A stretch of 64,000 nucleotides of DNA from JAVKFY01 sp040223615 (lineage in GTDB: Bacteria; Pseudomonadota; Alphaproteobacteria; GCA-2731375): positions 26,439 to 90,438 of the forward strand of contig JAVKFY010000072.1 of assembly GCA_040223615.1 (NCBI GenBank), written 5' to 3'. Numbering within the stretch: position 1 is the first letter of the stretch; the number at the start of each line of letters is the position of its first letter. Made by a program: the position numbers and the translations under genes. Positions 16,717 to 26,261 of the stretch are shown here, in pieces. Under the pieces are notes generated by a model. It saw only the letters and a list, made by a program, of their open reading frames with translations. It did not search any database and was not told the DNA's origin.

Positions 16717-16738
16717 ATGCCCGGCTCGAGCTGGGCAT
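16717..16738. repeat. Imperfect palindrome of the dispersed hairpin type
   Basis: ATGCCCGGCTC-GAGCTGGGCAT is an almost perfect palindrome preceded by GTC and lies in the 118-base gap between the MFS stop and the AraC start. It matches the hairpins at 6180 and 51847 in style. It may stop or attenuate transcription leaving the MFS gene. Confidence 0.45.
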
Positions 16739-16748
16739 CTGATGAAGG

Positions 16749-17996
16749 TCAGGTCGGCGGCCGGCAGTAGGTCTCGCGCACGAGCAGCGCCACCAGCACG
16801 CACAGGCCCGACGTCGCCGGGAACACCACGAAGGCCTCGTGATAGGCGACCGGCCCGAACACGCGGGCGCCGGCCGCCAGCGTGCCGTCCCAGTGCCGGT
16901 CGAGCAGGGCGCCGATCAGCGGCTGCAGCGCGGCGCCGGCGGCGATCGAGGCGAAGTTGACGATGCCGGTGACCAGGCCGCTGACGGCTGCCGGATTGGC
17001 CTCGCGCCCGACCGCGAAACTGAGCGCCATCGCGCTGCTGGTCGCCCCGATCCAGGCCAGCAAGGCGAACAGCGCGGGCCACGGCAGCGCCGGGCCGTAC
17101 AGTAGCACCAGCCAGCCGGCCAGCGCGCCGACGGCGCCGCCGAGCAGGATCGGCTTGCGCCGCCCGATGCGATCCGACAGCCAGCCCAGGCTCGGTGCCG
17201 CTACGGCCCAGCCGATCAGCATCATCGACGCGCCGACCGCCGCCTGCGGCCGCGCCATGCCGTGCGCCTGCATCAGGAAGGCGACGCCCCACAGCACCGC
17301 GAAGGCCAGCATCGGCGCCGACGACAGCGCCGAATAGGCCGCCGCCCACCAGGTCTGCGGATTGATCAGCGCGGCACGCGCCATGCCCGGGCGGGTGCTC
17401 GCGGTGGTGCTGGCGCGCGGCGCGTCGTGGCGGGTGGCGAACCAGATCAGCACGCCGACCGCCAGCCCGACCGCGGCGGCGCCATAGGTCACCGCGCGCC
17501 AGCCGAAGGCTTCGACGGCATAGGCCAGCGGCGCCTGGCCGGCGACCGCGCCCAGCATCGCCACCGCCTGGGTCATGCCGGTGGCCTGGGCGAAGCGCGC
17601 CGGCGGCAGCCAGTCGGCGGCGAGCTTCAGGGTGCCGAGGAAGGCGACTCCGCTGCCGGCGCCGATCAGCAGCCGGGCGCCGTAGGCCAGCGTCAGGTCG
17701 TGCGCGGCGGCGAAGGCCAGCGAGCCGGCCATGCAGCCGATCGCCGACAGGGTCAGCATCCGGCGTGGCCCGAACCGGTCGAGCAGCAGCCCCACCGGGA
17801 TCTGGATCGCCGCGTAGGCGTAGAAGTAGCAGGCCGAGAGCTGGCCCAGCCGCGTCGCGTCGGCGGCGAAGTCGGCCATCAGGTGGTCGAACATCACCGA
17901 CGGCGCGACCCGGTGGCTGAACGCGTAGGCGAAGAATGCCGCCCCGCAACCCCAGATCAGCCAGCCGCGCGAGACGGCGCCGGTGCGTATGGCCAT
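16749..17996 (-). CDS. Major facilitator superfamily transporter
   Basis: The 415-aa protein has about twelve hydrophobic segments, with the loop 2-3 signature region YAYAAIQIPVGLLLDRFGPRRML (about 58-80) and a second-half repeat LSWLSDRIGRRKPILLGG-like (about 270). It is an inner-membrane secondary transporter resembling the anion/organic-acid MFS branch. Its start lies 16 bases after the stop of the large TPS protein, so both could share a transcript, though a functional link is not obvious. Substrate is unknown. Confidence 0.88.
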   Translation of the reverse strand: MAIRTGAVSRGWLIWGCGAAFFAYAFSHRVAPSVMFDHLMADFAADATRLGQLSACYFYAYAAIQIPVGLLLDRFGPRRMLTLSAIGCMAGSLAFAAAHDLTLAYGARLLIGAGSGVAFLGTLKLAADWLPPARFAQATGMTQAVAMLGAVAGQAPLAYAVEAFGWRAVTYGAAAVGLAVGVLIWFATRHDAPRASTTASTRPGMARAALINPQTWWAAAYSALSSAPMLAFAVLWGVAFLMQAHGMARPQAAVGASMMLIGWAVAAPSLGWLSDRIGRRKPILLGGAVGALAGWLVLLYGPALPWPALFALLAWIGATSSAMALSFAVGREANPAAVSGLVTGIVNFASIAAGAALQPLIGALLDRHWDGTLAAGARVFGPVAYHEAFVVFPATSGLCVLVALLVRETYCRPPT

Positions 17997-18012
17997 GCTT
18001 GCCGGTGCGGGC

Positions 18013-21000
18013 TCAGCCGGCCGGCTGGCAATCGAGGTGCAGGTTCACCGGCATGGCGGCCAGACGCGGTGCTACCCCGGCGCTCGCGGTCGCGGCCCCG
18101 CGGCCGAGGTCGGCCAGATACGTCGCCGGCACCGGCGCGCCGGGCGCCAGCGGCACCCGGCCGCGGCCGACGCCTGTGAAGCTGGCCAGGGTGCGCCCGC
18201 CGCGCGCCGCGCACTGCTGCGCCAGCCGCTGCGCGGCGTCCACCAGCGCCGTCGGCAGCACCGCCAGGCCCGAGGCCGCATCGGTATCCGGCGCGTCGAT
18301 CCGGATGGTGCCGTCGACATTTCGTTGCGACGTCGCCTGGATCAGGGTCTGTTCCAGCAGGATGTTGCCGGCGCGGATACTGATGTCGCCGCCAGTGCCA
18401 TCGATGGCGTTCGCCTGGATCAGGCTGTCCTGCAGCACCACCAGCCGGATCGGCGCGGCGGCGGCGAGCTGCGCGTCGCTGATCGGCCCGATGGGCGGCG
18501 CGTTCTCCGCGCCCAGCGGCACCACCTGAGTCTCCGGGATGGTCCCGACCAGGTTCACGTCGCCGCCGTTGCCGGCGCCGCTGGACACCGTACTCGTGAT
18601 ACGTCCACCGATGAGCTGCGCGATGTCGTCGACCGCGATCACCATCCGCCCGCCGCCGGAATTCAACGCGATGGTCGTCACCGATCCGCCGGACGTCAGC
18701 GTCAGCGCACCGACGAAGATCGCCACCGAGCCCGCATCTCCGGGTCGGCCGAGGTCCACGATCGGCGCCCTGCTGGTGGCGCTGACCTGACCGGCGCCAG
18801 CAACAGTCAGACTTGCGGCTTCAATGCGCACATCGCCGCCATCGCCGCCGAAGCCGGAAATGGTGCTGGATGAAATTGCGCCGCCGTTGGCGACCCGCAC
18901 GCTGTCCGCCCGTACCGCCACATCGCCGGCGGCGCCGGCGAAGAGTCGCAAGGCATCCGACGAGATGCGCGCATTGCGACCGATCACATTCAGCGTGCGG
19001 GCATCGATCGTCACTGTGCCGGCGGACCCGGTCCCGGCAGTTGCCGCCTGGATCGAGCCGAACTGGTTCACGGTGATATCCGGCTTGCGTTCAGCTGAAC
19101 CGACCGTCACCGAACCGCCATCGCCTGTCGCCGTCACGCCGGCGCCGCTGAAGATACCGGTCTGGGTGGTTGCGTCGTTGCCGAGCAGCGACTGCGTGCC
19201 GGTGATCGTGATCCAGCCGGCATCGACGCTGACCGATCCGGCCCTGCCGATGGTCGCGGTCGAGCTGTTGATCTGGCCGAACGGGCGGATGTCGATCCCG
19301 CCGGCGCTCACGGTGACCGAGCCGGCGTCGCCGATCTTCGACGGGCTGTCGTTGCCCAGGAAGAAGGTCGACGAACTGATGCCGGTCAACGCGCCGTTGT
19401 CGAGTCCGACGATGGTCAGCATCCGGTTGGCCGTGACGCTGACATTGCCGGCGGGCGAGTTCGAGAAGGTCGTCGACGAGATCAGCCCGTTCCGGCTGAG
19501 ATTGATGTCGCCGGCGACGACGGTGACCGAGCCGCCGTTGCCGACGAACGGATCGCCGACCAGGTTGCCGCCGCGCGGCTCCGGCACGGTGCGGCTCAGG
19601 ATGCCGGTATCGAAGCCGCCGGGAACGCCGGCGATGTTGATGGTGTCGGCGAAGACCGCGACGTCGCCGGCATTGCCCTTGCTGAACGTGCTGGAGCTGA
19701 TGGTGCCGCCGTTGGTCAGGGTGATGGTCGCGGTGGGCGCGTTCACCGTGATGTTGCCGGCGCTGCCGGTCGACGAGACACCGAACGCGACAGGCACCAC
19801 GTCGGCGATGATTCCGGTCTGCAGCGCGTTGTTGGCGCCGTTGATGGTGAGCGAACCGCTGATGTTGGCGACCACCTCGCCGCCGGTGCCGCCGCTGAGC
19901 GTGCCTGAGTTCAGCACGCCATTCTTCTCGATCAGCAGGTTGTTGGCGTTGACCGTCACCTTGCCGGCGGCGCCGCTGTTCAGCGCCTGGCTGGCGATGC
20001 CGGCGGACTGGGCGGCGAAGCGGCCGGAGATGCGGATGTCGCCGCCGACCACGCGCACCTCGCCGCCGTCGGCCGGGCTGAAGGTGCTGGCGCTGATCGA
20101 CGCGGTGCCGAGCACGTTGATGGTGTTCGCCGAGACGTCGACGGTGCCGCCCGATGCAGCCGCGGTGGCGGTCGGCTGCGAGTTGGTGAAGATGCCGGTG
20201 AACAGCAACTGCACCGGCTGACCATCGTTGACGGTCTCCGCGGCGGCGGTGATGTCGGTTGCGCGCACCGTCACCGATCCAGCCGGGTTCTGGCCGAAGG
20301 CGTTGCTGGCGACCGAGGCGAAGTCCAGCACCTGTAGCGTGCTGGTCTGCACGAGGACATTGCCGGCGGCGCCAAGCTGCACGTTGTTCTGGCCGGTGAT
20401 TACGTCGCCCGAGTTGGACTGGATACCGGTCTCGAAGCTGTTCGGCAGGCCGGCCAGGAGAATGCTGTCGGCCGTCACCGATACCGAACCGCCGTCGCCG
20501 GCGCCGAAAGTGCTCGCGGTGATCGTCGCGTTACTCCGCAGTTCGATGGTGCGCGCGCTGACGGTGACGTCGTTGGCGTTGCCGCTGCCGATGGTCACCG
20601 AGCCGATGCCGGCTACCGCCTGGGTCACCGGATCGATGGTGCCGATCGCACGGATGCTGTCGGCGCTGACGATCACGGGTCCGGCGTTGCCGGCGGCGAA
20701 GCTGGTCGACCCGATGCTGCCCTGGCCGGTCAGATTGATCGCGCCGCTGACCGCCACCGTCACCCCGCCGACGTCGCCGCCGAAGGCCGGTACCGCAAAG
20801 GTACCGGTGTTGGAATGAATCTCGGCGCTGCCCGACAGGTCGATGCTGTCGGCGGTGACGGCGACCCGGCCGCCGTCGCCGGTGGCCACGGTGTCCGCCG
20901 CGATCACCGAGGCTTCGCTCAACGACAGCGTCCCGGTGTTCACCGACACGTCGCCGGACTTGCCGCTGCCGGCCGTGGTTGTGGCGATCTGCGCGCCGTT

Positions 21001-21858
21001 GCGGCCGGTGACGCTGGCGCTCTCGACCAGGATGCCGCCGGTGGCGTCGGCGCCGCCGGCATTCACGCTGAGGATGTTGCCGGCATCCAGCGTCAGGTCC
21101 GCCGCCTCCACCCGCACGATCCCGGGGCCGGGGCCGAGCAGCCGCACCTGGCCGCCGACGATGGCGACTTCGCCGCGGGTGCCGGTGGTCGGCTGGGTGA
21201 TGTCCAGCGGCACGTTGCCCGGGCTGGCCAGCGAGCTCAGCCGGATCGAGCCGGACACGGTCTGCACCTGGCCGGCGATCTCGAGGCCGTTGCCGGCCAG
21301 TGTCACCGGTTGGCCCGAACCGGGGTTCAGCGCCGCGCCGCTCTGCACCGTGATCGGCCCCGAGGCGGTCGAGATGAAGCCGAAGGCCGCCGGCGCGGCG
21401 GTGGAAAACTGGCTATCGCTGGCGGTGTTGGCCCAGAACCGGGCGCCGTCCTCGAAGTCGATCGACGTGGCGGTGCTGGCGTGGAACCCGCCAGAGACAT
21501 CGAGCCGCGCGTTCGGGCCGAACATGATGCCGGCCGGGTTGACCAGGAACAGGTCGGCGCCGGCAATGGTGGAACGGATGGTGCCGTCGATGGTCGAGGC
21601 GCCGCCCGTCACCCGGCTGAAGATGTTGGCGATCCCGGCCGGGCCGGAGAAGGTGGCGCTCTGCCCGGACGACAGGTTGAGGCGGCGGAAGCTGTGGAAC
21701 AGGTTGGCGCCGGCGATACGGCCGAGGTCGGCGGTGATCGCGAAGTCCGGCCCGGCCAGCGACTGCGCCGGGCCGAGCGAGCCGTCGGTGATCACCTGCG
21801 CGGGCACCGGCGCGGCCGCGAGCAGCAGCGCCAGCGTTATCGAAGCACGCTTCAACAT
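18013..21858 (-). CDS. TpsA-type secreted protein, filamentous-haemagglutinin N-terminal domain, beta-helix
   Basis: The 1281-aa product has a signal peptide (MLKRASITLALLLAAAPVPAQ) and then the TPS secretion domain (about 22-270), with RLNLSSGQSATFSGP, FRSTI-like and the NPAGIMFGPNA motif that replaces the usual NPNG. The rest is a long repetitive Gly/Ser/Thr/Val region with recurring GSVTVxA-type strands, expected to fold as a right-handed beta-helix. The C-terminus contains VGRGRVPLAPG and two cysteines. This ending is like the GRGGLP box of cyanobacterial-style TPS proteins. Such proteins leave the cell through a TpsB/FhaC Omp85 pore, but none is present nearby. The start at 21858 was preferred over 21894 because the signal peptide begins there. 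Confidence 0.87.
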   Translation of the reverse strand: MLKRASITLALLLAAAPVPAQVITDGSLGPAQSLAGPDFAITADLGRIAGANLFHSFRRLNLSSGQSATFSGPAGIANIFSRVTGGASTIDGTIRSTIAGADLFLVNPAGIMFGPNARLDVSGGFHASTATSIDFEDGARFWANTASDSQFSTAAPAAFGFISTASGPITVQSGAALNPGSGQPVTLAGNGLEIAGQVQTVSGSIRLSSLASPGNVPLDITQPTTGTRGEVAIVGGQVRLLGPGPGIVRVEAADLTLDAGNILSVNAGGADATGGILVESASVTGRNGAQIATTTAGSGKSGDVSVNTGTLSLSEASVIAADTVATGDGGRVAVTADSIDLSGSAEIHSNTGTFAVPAFGGDVGGVTVAVSGAINLTGQGSIGSTSFAAGNAGPVIVSADSIRAIGTIDPVTQAVAGIGSVTIGSGNANDVTVSARTIELRSNATITASTFGAGDGGSVSVTADSILLAGLPNSFETGIQSNSGDVITGQNNVQLGAAGNVLVQTSTLQVLDFASVASNAFGQNPAGSVTVRATDITAAAETVNDGQPVQLLFTGIFTNSQPTATAAASGGTVDVSANTINVLGTASISASTFSPADGGEVRVVGGDIRISGRFAAQSAGIASQALNSGAAGKVTVNANNLLIEKNGVLNSGTLSGGTGGEVVANISGSLTINGANNALQTGIIADVVPVAFGVSSTGSAGNITVNAPTATITLTNGGTISSSTFSKGNAGDVAVFADTINIAGVPGGFDTGILSRTVPEPRGGNLVGDPFVGNGGSVTVVAGDINLSRNGLISSTTFSNSPAGNVSVTANRMLTIVGLDNGALTGISSSTFFLGNDSPSKIGDAGSVTVSAGGIDIRPFGQINSSTATIGRAGSVSVDAGWITITGTQSLLGNDATTQTGIFSGAGVTATGDGGSVTVGSAERKPDITVNQFGSIQAATAGTGSAGTVTIDARTLNVIGRNARISSDALRLFAGAAGDVAVRADSVRVANGGAISSSTISGFGGDGGDVRIEAASLTVAGAGQVSATSRAPIVDLGRPGDAGSVAIFVGALTLTSGGSVTTIALNSGGGRMVIAVDDIAQLIGGRITSTVSSGAGNGGDVNLVGTIPETQVVPLGAENAPPIGPISDAQLAAAAPIRLVVLQDSLIQANAIDGTGGDISIRAGNILLEQTLIQATSQRNVDGTIRIDAPDTDAASGLAVLPTALVDAAQRLAQQCAARGGRTLASFTGVGRGRVPLAPGAPVPATYLADLGRGAATASAGVAPRLAAMPVNLHLDCQPAG

Positions 21859-21895
21859 GGCCGACACTGTGCCGCAGCCGTCGGCCGCGGCCAAG

Positions 21896-22126
21896 CTACT
21901 CGTCGTTGACCAGCTCGTCGAACGGCTCGCGCGTGACCCGCTCGTCGCGTTTGTAGGTCGCCAGCACGAACACCACGGCCGCGGCGCCGATGCCCAGCAC
22001 CGCGAAGCTGAACGGTACGAAATGGCGCACGTGGACGCCGTAGCGGCCGAGCGCGAACAGCGCGCCGACCACCGCGACCCAGAGCAGCCAGTAGCGCCAC
22101 GGGCCGATGAACAGGTTATTGATCAC
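21896..22126 (-). CDS. Small two-helix membrane protein downstream of the TRAP permease
   Basis: The 76-aa product has two hydrophobic segments (WLLWVAVVGALFALG, about 14-28, and FVPFSFAVLGIGAAAVVFVLA, about 38-58). A charged tail follows, ending YKRDERVTREPFDELVNDE. It begins with GTG overlapping the TRAP permease stop (GTGA), so it is translationally coupled to it. Short membrane proteins at this place occur beside some TAXI-type TRAP permeases. A role as an accessory subunit is an inference. Family not recognised. Confidence 0.72.
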   Translation of the reverse strand: MINNLFIGPWRYWLLWVAVVGALFALGRYGVHVRHFVPFSFAVLGIGAAAVVFVLATYKRDERVTREPFDELVNDE

Positions 22127-24135
22127 GCCAGCGCCTTTCGCGGCATCCGGTAGCGGGTGAACCAGAAGGTCGCCACGCCGGCCGCCCCCACCGCCACGAA
22201 CAGCCAGCCGGAGATGCCGAACGGCGAGGCCGCGGGCGGGCTCAGCAGCATCACCGCGACGATCCCGAGACCGATACGCACCGGCCAGCTCACCGGCCCC
22301 TTGCACCATCCCTCCAGCACCACCGACAGCGCCCAAACGCCGGCGAAGGCGGTCAGCAAGGTCACCACGGTCATGTAGAGCGGCCCCTCGAACAGCAGGC
22401 TCGGTCCGTACACGAAGACGAACGGCACCAGATATTTGGCGATGCCGACGCGGGCCGATTCCACCGCCGTCTCCATCGGTCTGGAGCCGGCGATCGCGGC
22501 CGCCGCGAACGAGGCCAGGGCGACCGGCGGGGTGATCGAGCTGACCACACCGAAGTAGAAGGCGAACAGGTGCGCCGCGATCGGCACCACGTCCATCTGG
22601 ATCAGCGCCGGCACGATCAGCGCCGCGACGGTGATGTAGACCGCCGTGGTGGTCATGCCCATGCCGAGGATGATCGCCGCCACGCCGGTCAGGCAGAGCA
22701 GCACGAACAGGTTGCCGCCGGCCAGGTCGATCACCGAGTTGGTGAATTTCAGCCCCAGGCCGGAGACGAACACCGAGCCGATGATGATGCCGGCGCAGGC
22801 ACACGCGATGGTCACCGGCATGGCCGCCCGCACGCCCGATTCCAGCGCCGCGAGCACGTCGATCGCGCTCATCCGCGTGCCCGGATGCACGAAGCTCAGC
22901 ACGATCAGCGTGACGATGGCCCAGAACGCCGACAGCATCGGCGTGTAGCCGACCGCCAGCAGTCCGACCAGCACGCCCAGCACCAGCAGGTGGTGCCAGC
23001 CGCCGGCCAGAACTTCCAGGAAGCGCGGCAGCCGGTGCTTCTCGATCTTCTCCAGGCCGAGCTTGTCGGCCTCGATGTCGACCATGAAGTACACGGTGGC
23101 GAAGTACAGGAAGGTCGGCAGGATCGCCGCCACCACCACCATCAGGTACGGCATGTGGAGGAACTCGGCGATGATGAAGGCGGCCGCGCCCATGATCGGC
23201 GGCGTGATCTGCCCGCCCGAGGAAGCACAGGCCTCGACCGCGCCGGCGAACTTCTTCTTGTAGCCGAGCTGCTTCATCAGCGGGATGGTGAACGACCCGG
23301 TGGTCACCACGTTGGCCACCGCCGAGCCGGAGACCATGCCCAGGAAGCCGCTGGCCACCACCGAGGCCTTGGCCGGCCCGCCGGTGCGGTGCCCGGTCAG
23401 CGCCACCGCCAGGTCGATGAAGAAGCGCCCGGCGCCGGAGCGGATCAGGATCGCGCCGAACATGATGAACAGCACGATGTAGGTCGACGCCACCAGCATC
23501 GGGATGCCGAAGATGCCTTCGGAACGGATGAAGATCAGGTCGATGTATTTATGGAACGAGGTCGGCGGGCCGTAGAAGAAGCCGGGAAAATAGTTGGCGT
23601 AGAGCGCGTGCCCGGTGAAGAAGCTGGCGATCAGCACCATCGGGACGCCGACCGTGCGCCGCGTCGTCTCGAACACCAGCAGGATCATCAGGCTGCCGAC
23701 ATAGACGTCGTTCTGCGTCAGTTCGCCTTCGCGCATCATGAAGGCGTCGACATCCCACATGGTGTAGATCTGGATACCGATGCCGAGCGCGACCAGCGCC
23801 ATGTCGATGGCGAAGCCGACAGCGCGCTTCACATTGCCGGCGTCGCCCGGCAGCCAGACCGGGTCGCGCAATGAATCGCGAAACAGCGGCTTCAGCAGCA
23901 GCGCCAACACCAGCATCACGGTCAAGTGCGTGGAGCGGAACGAGCGCGTCTCCGGCGTGCCGTAGACCGCGACATAGAGGTGGAACAGCGCCAGCGAGAT
24001 GGTCAGCGTGACGCAGGCGACGGTCAGCGCCCAGACGATGCCGCCGCGCCGGCCGCCGAGCAGCCGCTCCAGCAGCGTCGCGTCGCGTACCTCGGCATAG
24101 GTCAGCCGGCCCTCGTTGACGACGGCATCGGTCAT
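22123..24135 (-). CDS. TRAP transporter permease, fused DctQ-DctM type
   Basis: The 670-aa inner-membrane protein joins the small (DctQ-like, about 1-190) and large (DctM-like, about 190-640) TRAP permease parts, as in TAXI-type systems. The DctM part has the hallmark GGPAKASVVASGFLGMVSGSAVANVVTTGSFTIPLMKQLGY (about 265-305) and ASSGGQITPPIMGAAAFIIAEFL (about 318-340). A repeat-like GVVSSITPPVALASFAAAAIAGS lies near 545. It is a Na+- or H+-driven importer working with the solute-binding protein encoded just upstream. Substrate is unknown; TAXI systems often take up organic acids such as glutamate or 2-oxoglutarate. Confidence 0.95.
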   Translation of the reverse strand: MTDAVVNEGRLTYAEVRDATLLERLLGGRRGGIVWALTVACVTLTISLALFHLYVAVYGTPETRSFRSTHLTVMLVLALLLKPLFRDSLRDPVWLPGDAGNVKRAVGFAIDMALVALGIGIQIYTMWDVDAFMMREGELTQNDVYVGSLMILLVFETTRRTVGVPMVLIASFFTGHALYANYFPGFFYGPPTSFHKYIDLIFIRSEGIFGIPMLVASTYIVLFIMFGAILIRSGAGRFFIDLAVALTGHRTGGPAKASVVASGFLGMVSGSAVANVVTTGSFTIPLMKQLGYKKKFAGAVEACASSGGQITPPIMGAAAFIIAEFLHMPYLMVVVAAILPTFLYFATVYFMVDIEADKLGLEKIEKHRLPRFLEVLAGGWHHLLVLGVLVGLLAVGYTPMLSAFWAIVTLIVLSFVHPGTRMSAIDVLAALESGVRAAMPVTIACACAGIIIGSVFVSGLGLKFTNSVIDLAGGNLFVLLCLTGVAAIILGMGMTTTAVYITVAALIVPALIQMDVVPIAAHLFAFYFGVVSSITPPVALASFAAAAIAGSRPMETAVESARVGIAKYLVPFVFVYGPSLLFEGPLYMTVVTLLTAFAGVWALSVVLEGWCKGPVSWPVRIGLGIVAVMLLSPPAASPFGISGWLFVAVGAAGVATFWFTRYRMPRKALA

Positions 24136-24184
24136 CGCGCGGTTCTCATGTCAGAAGCAAGAAGTGGAACTGGCGCCCGAAGCG

Positions 24185-24221
24185 AGGTGGCCGGACCGCG
24201 ACGCGCACGGTCCGGCCACCT
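24185..24221. terminator. Strong intercistronic hairpin between TAXI binding protein and permease
   Basis: AGGTGGCCGGACCG and CGGTCCGGCCACCT form a perfect 14-base stem around a 9-base loop. It lies between the binding-protein stop (24242) and the permease start (24135). Such hairpins often trim or attenuate the transcript so that the binding protein is made in excess over the permease. There is no clear T-run. Confidence 0.6.
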
Positions 24222-24241
24222 GTTTCGGTTCGGCTCGCGAC

Positions 24242-25204
24242 CTACATCGCTGCCTTCACGCCCTTTTCGTCATAGTACTTCTGCGCACCCGGATGCACCG
24301 GCACGGCGGCGCCCAGCAGCGCGTTCTTGAGCTGCACGGTCTCCCAGACCTTCTTCACCTTGACGAACTCGCCGTGGTTGTCCCACAGCGACTTGGTCAT
24401 CTGGTAGACCACGTCGTCCGGCAGGTCCTTGTTGACCACCAGCACGGTCACCGCGCCCAGCGTCGGGACCGAGCCGTTGACCGACTTGTAGTGCTCGTTG
24501 GTCAGTTCGACGCGGATGTAGCCCGGGTTGCGCTTCAGGATCTTGTTGAGGACGTCTTCCTCGATCGGCAGCAGCCGGATGCCGGGGCTGAACTCCAGGT
24601 CCAGGAACGAAGCCTGCGGATAGCTGGTCAGGCCGGCGAAGGCGTCGATGTGACCGTCCTTCATCAGCGCCACGGAATCCGAATAGGACACGTGGTGCAC
24701 GGTGCCGCCGCCCTTCTTCACGTCGTCGGTCGAGTAGCCGTACTCGTTGACGATCATCTGGTAGGCGGCGAAGCCCGACCACTGCGCCTTGCCCGGGCTG
24801 ATATTCTTATCCTTCAGGTCGGCGTAGGACATGATCTTGGAGTCCTTCGGCACCGCCGTCTGCATCGCCGCCGGATAGAGCGTCGCCAGGTGACGGACAT
24901 TCTTGGTCTCCTTGTCGAAACCGGTGCCGGCCTGCCAGCCCTCGAACACGGTATGGCCATAGCTCCAGCCGACCTCGGCCTCGCCCTTGTTCACGTCCTT
25001 GACGTTGCCGACGCCGCCGCCGGGGCCGTTCGACGTGGCGATGCCTTTGACGTCCTTGCCCCAGACTTCGGCGATCTTGGCGCCGATCGGATACCAGCTG
25101 CCGCCGGCCGGGCCGGAGACCATGCGGACGAACGTGTCCGCCGAGGCCGTGGTCGCGAACAGCGCCAGCGGCGCCGCCACGGCAAGAAGTTTCAGGTGCT
25201 TCAT
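24242..25204 (-). CDS. TAXI-family TRAP solute-binding protein
   Basis: The 320-aa periplasmic protein has a signal peptide (MKHLKLLAVAAPLALFATTASA). The TAXI hallmark follows: RMVSGPAGGSWYPIGAKIAEVW (about 28-49), and later NVKDVNKGEAEVGWSYGHTVFEGW. It delivers its ligand to the fused permease encoded downstream. The Shine-Dalgarno GGGAGG lies about nine bases before the ATG. The remainder matches family length. Confidence 0.95.
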   Translation of the reverse strand: MKHLKLLAVAAPLALFATTASADTFVRMVSGPAGGSWYPIGAKIAEVWGKDVKGIATSNGPGGGVGNVKDVNKGEAEVGWSYGHTVFEGWQAGTGFDKETKNVRHLATLYPAAMQTAVPKDSKIMSYADLKDKNISPGKAQWSGFAAYQMIVNEYGYSTDDVKKGGGTVHHVSYSDSVALMKDGHIDAFAGLTSYPQASFLDLEFSPGIRLLPIEEDVLNKILKRNPGYIRVELTNEHYKSVNGSVPTLGAVTVLVVNKDLPDDVVYQMTKSLWDNHGEFVKVKKVWETVQLKNALLGAAVPVHPGAQKYYDEKGVKAAM

Positions 25205-25367
25205 CGTTCAAACCTCCCAGGTGAGATGTGTTGTACCGGACGGGCGTTGGATCGCCGTCTCACGCCCGTGTGTGATCGAGTCCGGGTTCGCGCCGATTGT
25301 TTCGATTTGCGCGTGCCTGTGCAACGATTCCTTCCGCATGCGGAGAACAATTCCAGGGAGCGGAGCC
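25205..25367. promoter_or_regulatory. Divergent promoter region, TAXI operon and LLM oxidoreductase
   Basis: This 163-base gap separates the divergent TRAP operon and the LLM/CDF pair and must hold both promoters. It includes the binding-protein ribosome site (complement of CCTCCC at 25216) and GGGAGCGGAG before the LLM start. I could not identify a confident operator or -10/-35 pair. Confidence 0.35.
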
Positions 25368-26261
25368 ATGGAACTGGGCGTGGTACTGCCGACGATCGAT
25401 ATTGGCGGCGACCCGATTGTGCTGCGCGATTTCGCTCAGGCGATCGAAGCGCTGGGCTATGCGCACATCGCGGTCCCCGACCACGTGCTGGGCGCCAATG
25501 TCGCCAGCCGGCCCGACTGGACCGGCGGCAACACGTCGGAAGATTACTTTCACGACTGCTTCGTGCTGCTCGGCTATCTCGCCGGCCAGACCAGCACTGC
25601 CGTCCTCACCACACACGTGCTGATCCTGCCGCAACGCCAGACGGCGCTGGTGGCCAAGCAGGCGGCGACCATCGCGGTGCTGTCCGGCGGCCGTTTTCGG
25701 CTTGGCATCGGCATCGGCTGGAATCCGGTCGAGTTCGAGGCGCTGGGCGAGAACTTCCACGACCGCGGCGCCCGTTCGGCCGAGCAGGTCGAGTTGATGC
25801 GCAAGCTGTGGGCCGAGCCGCACGTCACCTTCGAGGGCAGGTGGCACAAGGTCACCGACGCCGGCATCAATCCGCTGCCGCCCGGCGGCTCGGTCCCGGT
25901 CTGGTTCGGCGGCTTCGACGACCGCATGCTGCGCCGCATCGCCCGGCTCGCCGACGGCTGGGTGATGAACGCCTACAGCGCGGGCGAGGAGGCGCGCGAG
26001 GCCTTCGACCGGCTGAGCATCTACGCCAGGGAAGCCGGCCGTTCGGGCCCGGTCCCGGTCGACGTGTGGACCTCGATGGGCGGCACCACGCCGGAGGCGT
26101 GGCGCGAGGAGATCGCCTACTGGAAGGGCCTCGGCGCGGGCCAGGCGACGCTCACCACGGCCTTCAACCGGCGCGGTCGGGTGCGCATCGACGGCACCTC
26201 GGTCGACGCCCACCTGAAGGCGATCGCCGACTACAAGGAGGCCGTGCGCGACCTGCTCTGA
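25368..26261 (+). CDS. LLM-class (luciferase-like) F420/flavin-dependent oxidoreductase
   Basis: The 297-aa protein is a luciferase-like TIM barrel: MELGVVLPTIDIGGDP, then HIAVPDHVLGA, LPQRQTALVAKQAATIAVLSGGRFRLGIGIGWNPVEFEALG (about 86-126) and VPVWFGGFDDRMLRRIARLADGWV (about 178-201). These blocks match the TIGR03619-like LLM subgroup. Such enzymes use F420H2 or FMNH2; the cofactor here cannot be read with certainty. The ATG at 25368 has a good ribosome site (GGGAGCGGAG). The stop overlaps the CDF start by one base (TGATG), so both genes are coupled. Confidence 0.88.
   Translation: MELGVVLPTIDIGGDPIVLRDFAQAIEALGYAHIAVPDHVLGANVASRPDWTGGNTSEDYFHDCFVLLGYLAGQTSTAVLTTHVLILPQRQTALVAKQAATIAVLSGGRFRLGIGIGWNPVEFEALGENFHDRGARSAEQVELMRKLWAEPHVTFEGRWHKVTDAGINPLPPGGSVPVWFGGFDDRMLRRIARLADGWVMNAYSAGEEAREAFDRLSIYAREAGRSGPVPVDVWTSMGGTTPEAWREEIAYWKGLGAGQATLTTAFNRRGRVRIDGTSVDAHLKAIADYKEAVRDLL

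Noticed and set aside
22570..23874. Plus-strand frame of 434 codons
   Set aside because: It is antisense to the TRAP permease, which has textbook motifs. The frame is His/Arg/Asp-rich and has no recognisable domain.
24185..24221. Factor-independent terminator ending the TAXI operon
   Set aside because: The hairpin lies inside the operon, between binding protein and permease, and has no T-run; intercistronic stabiliser or attenuator is more likely.
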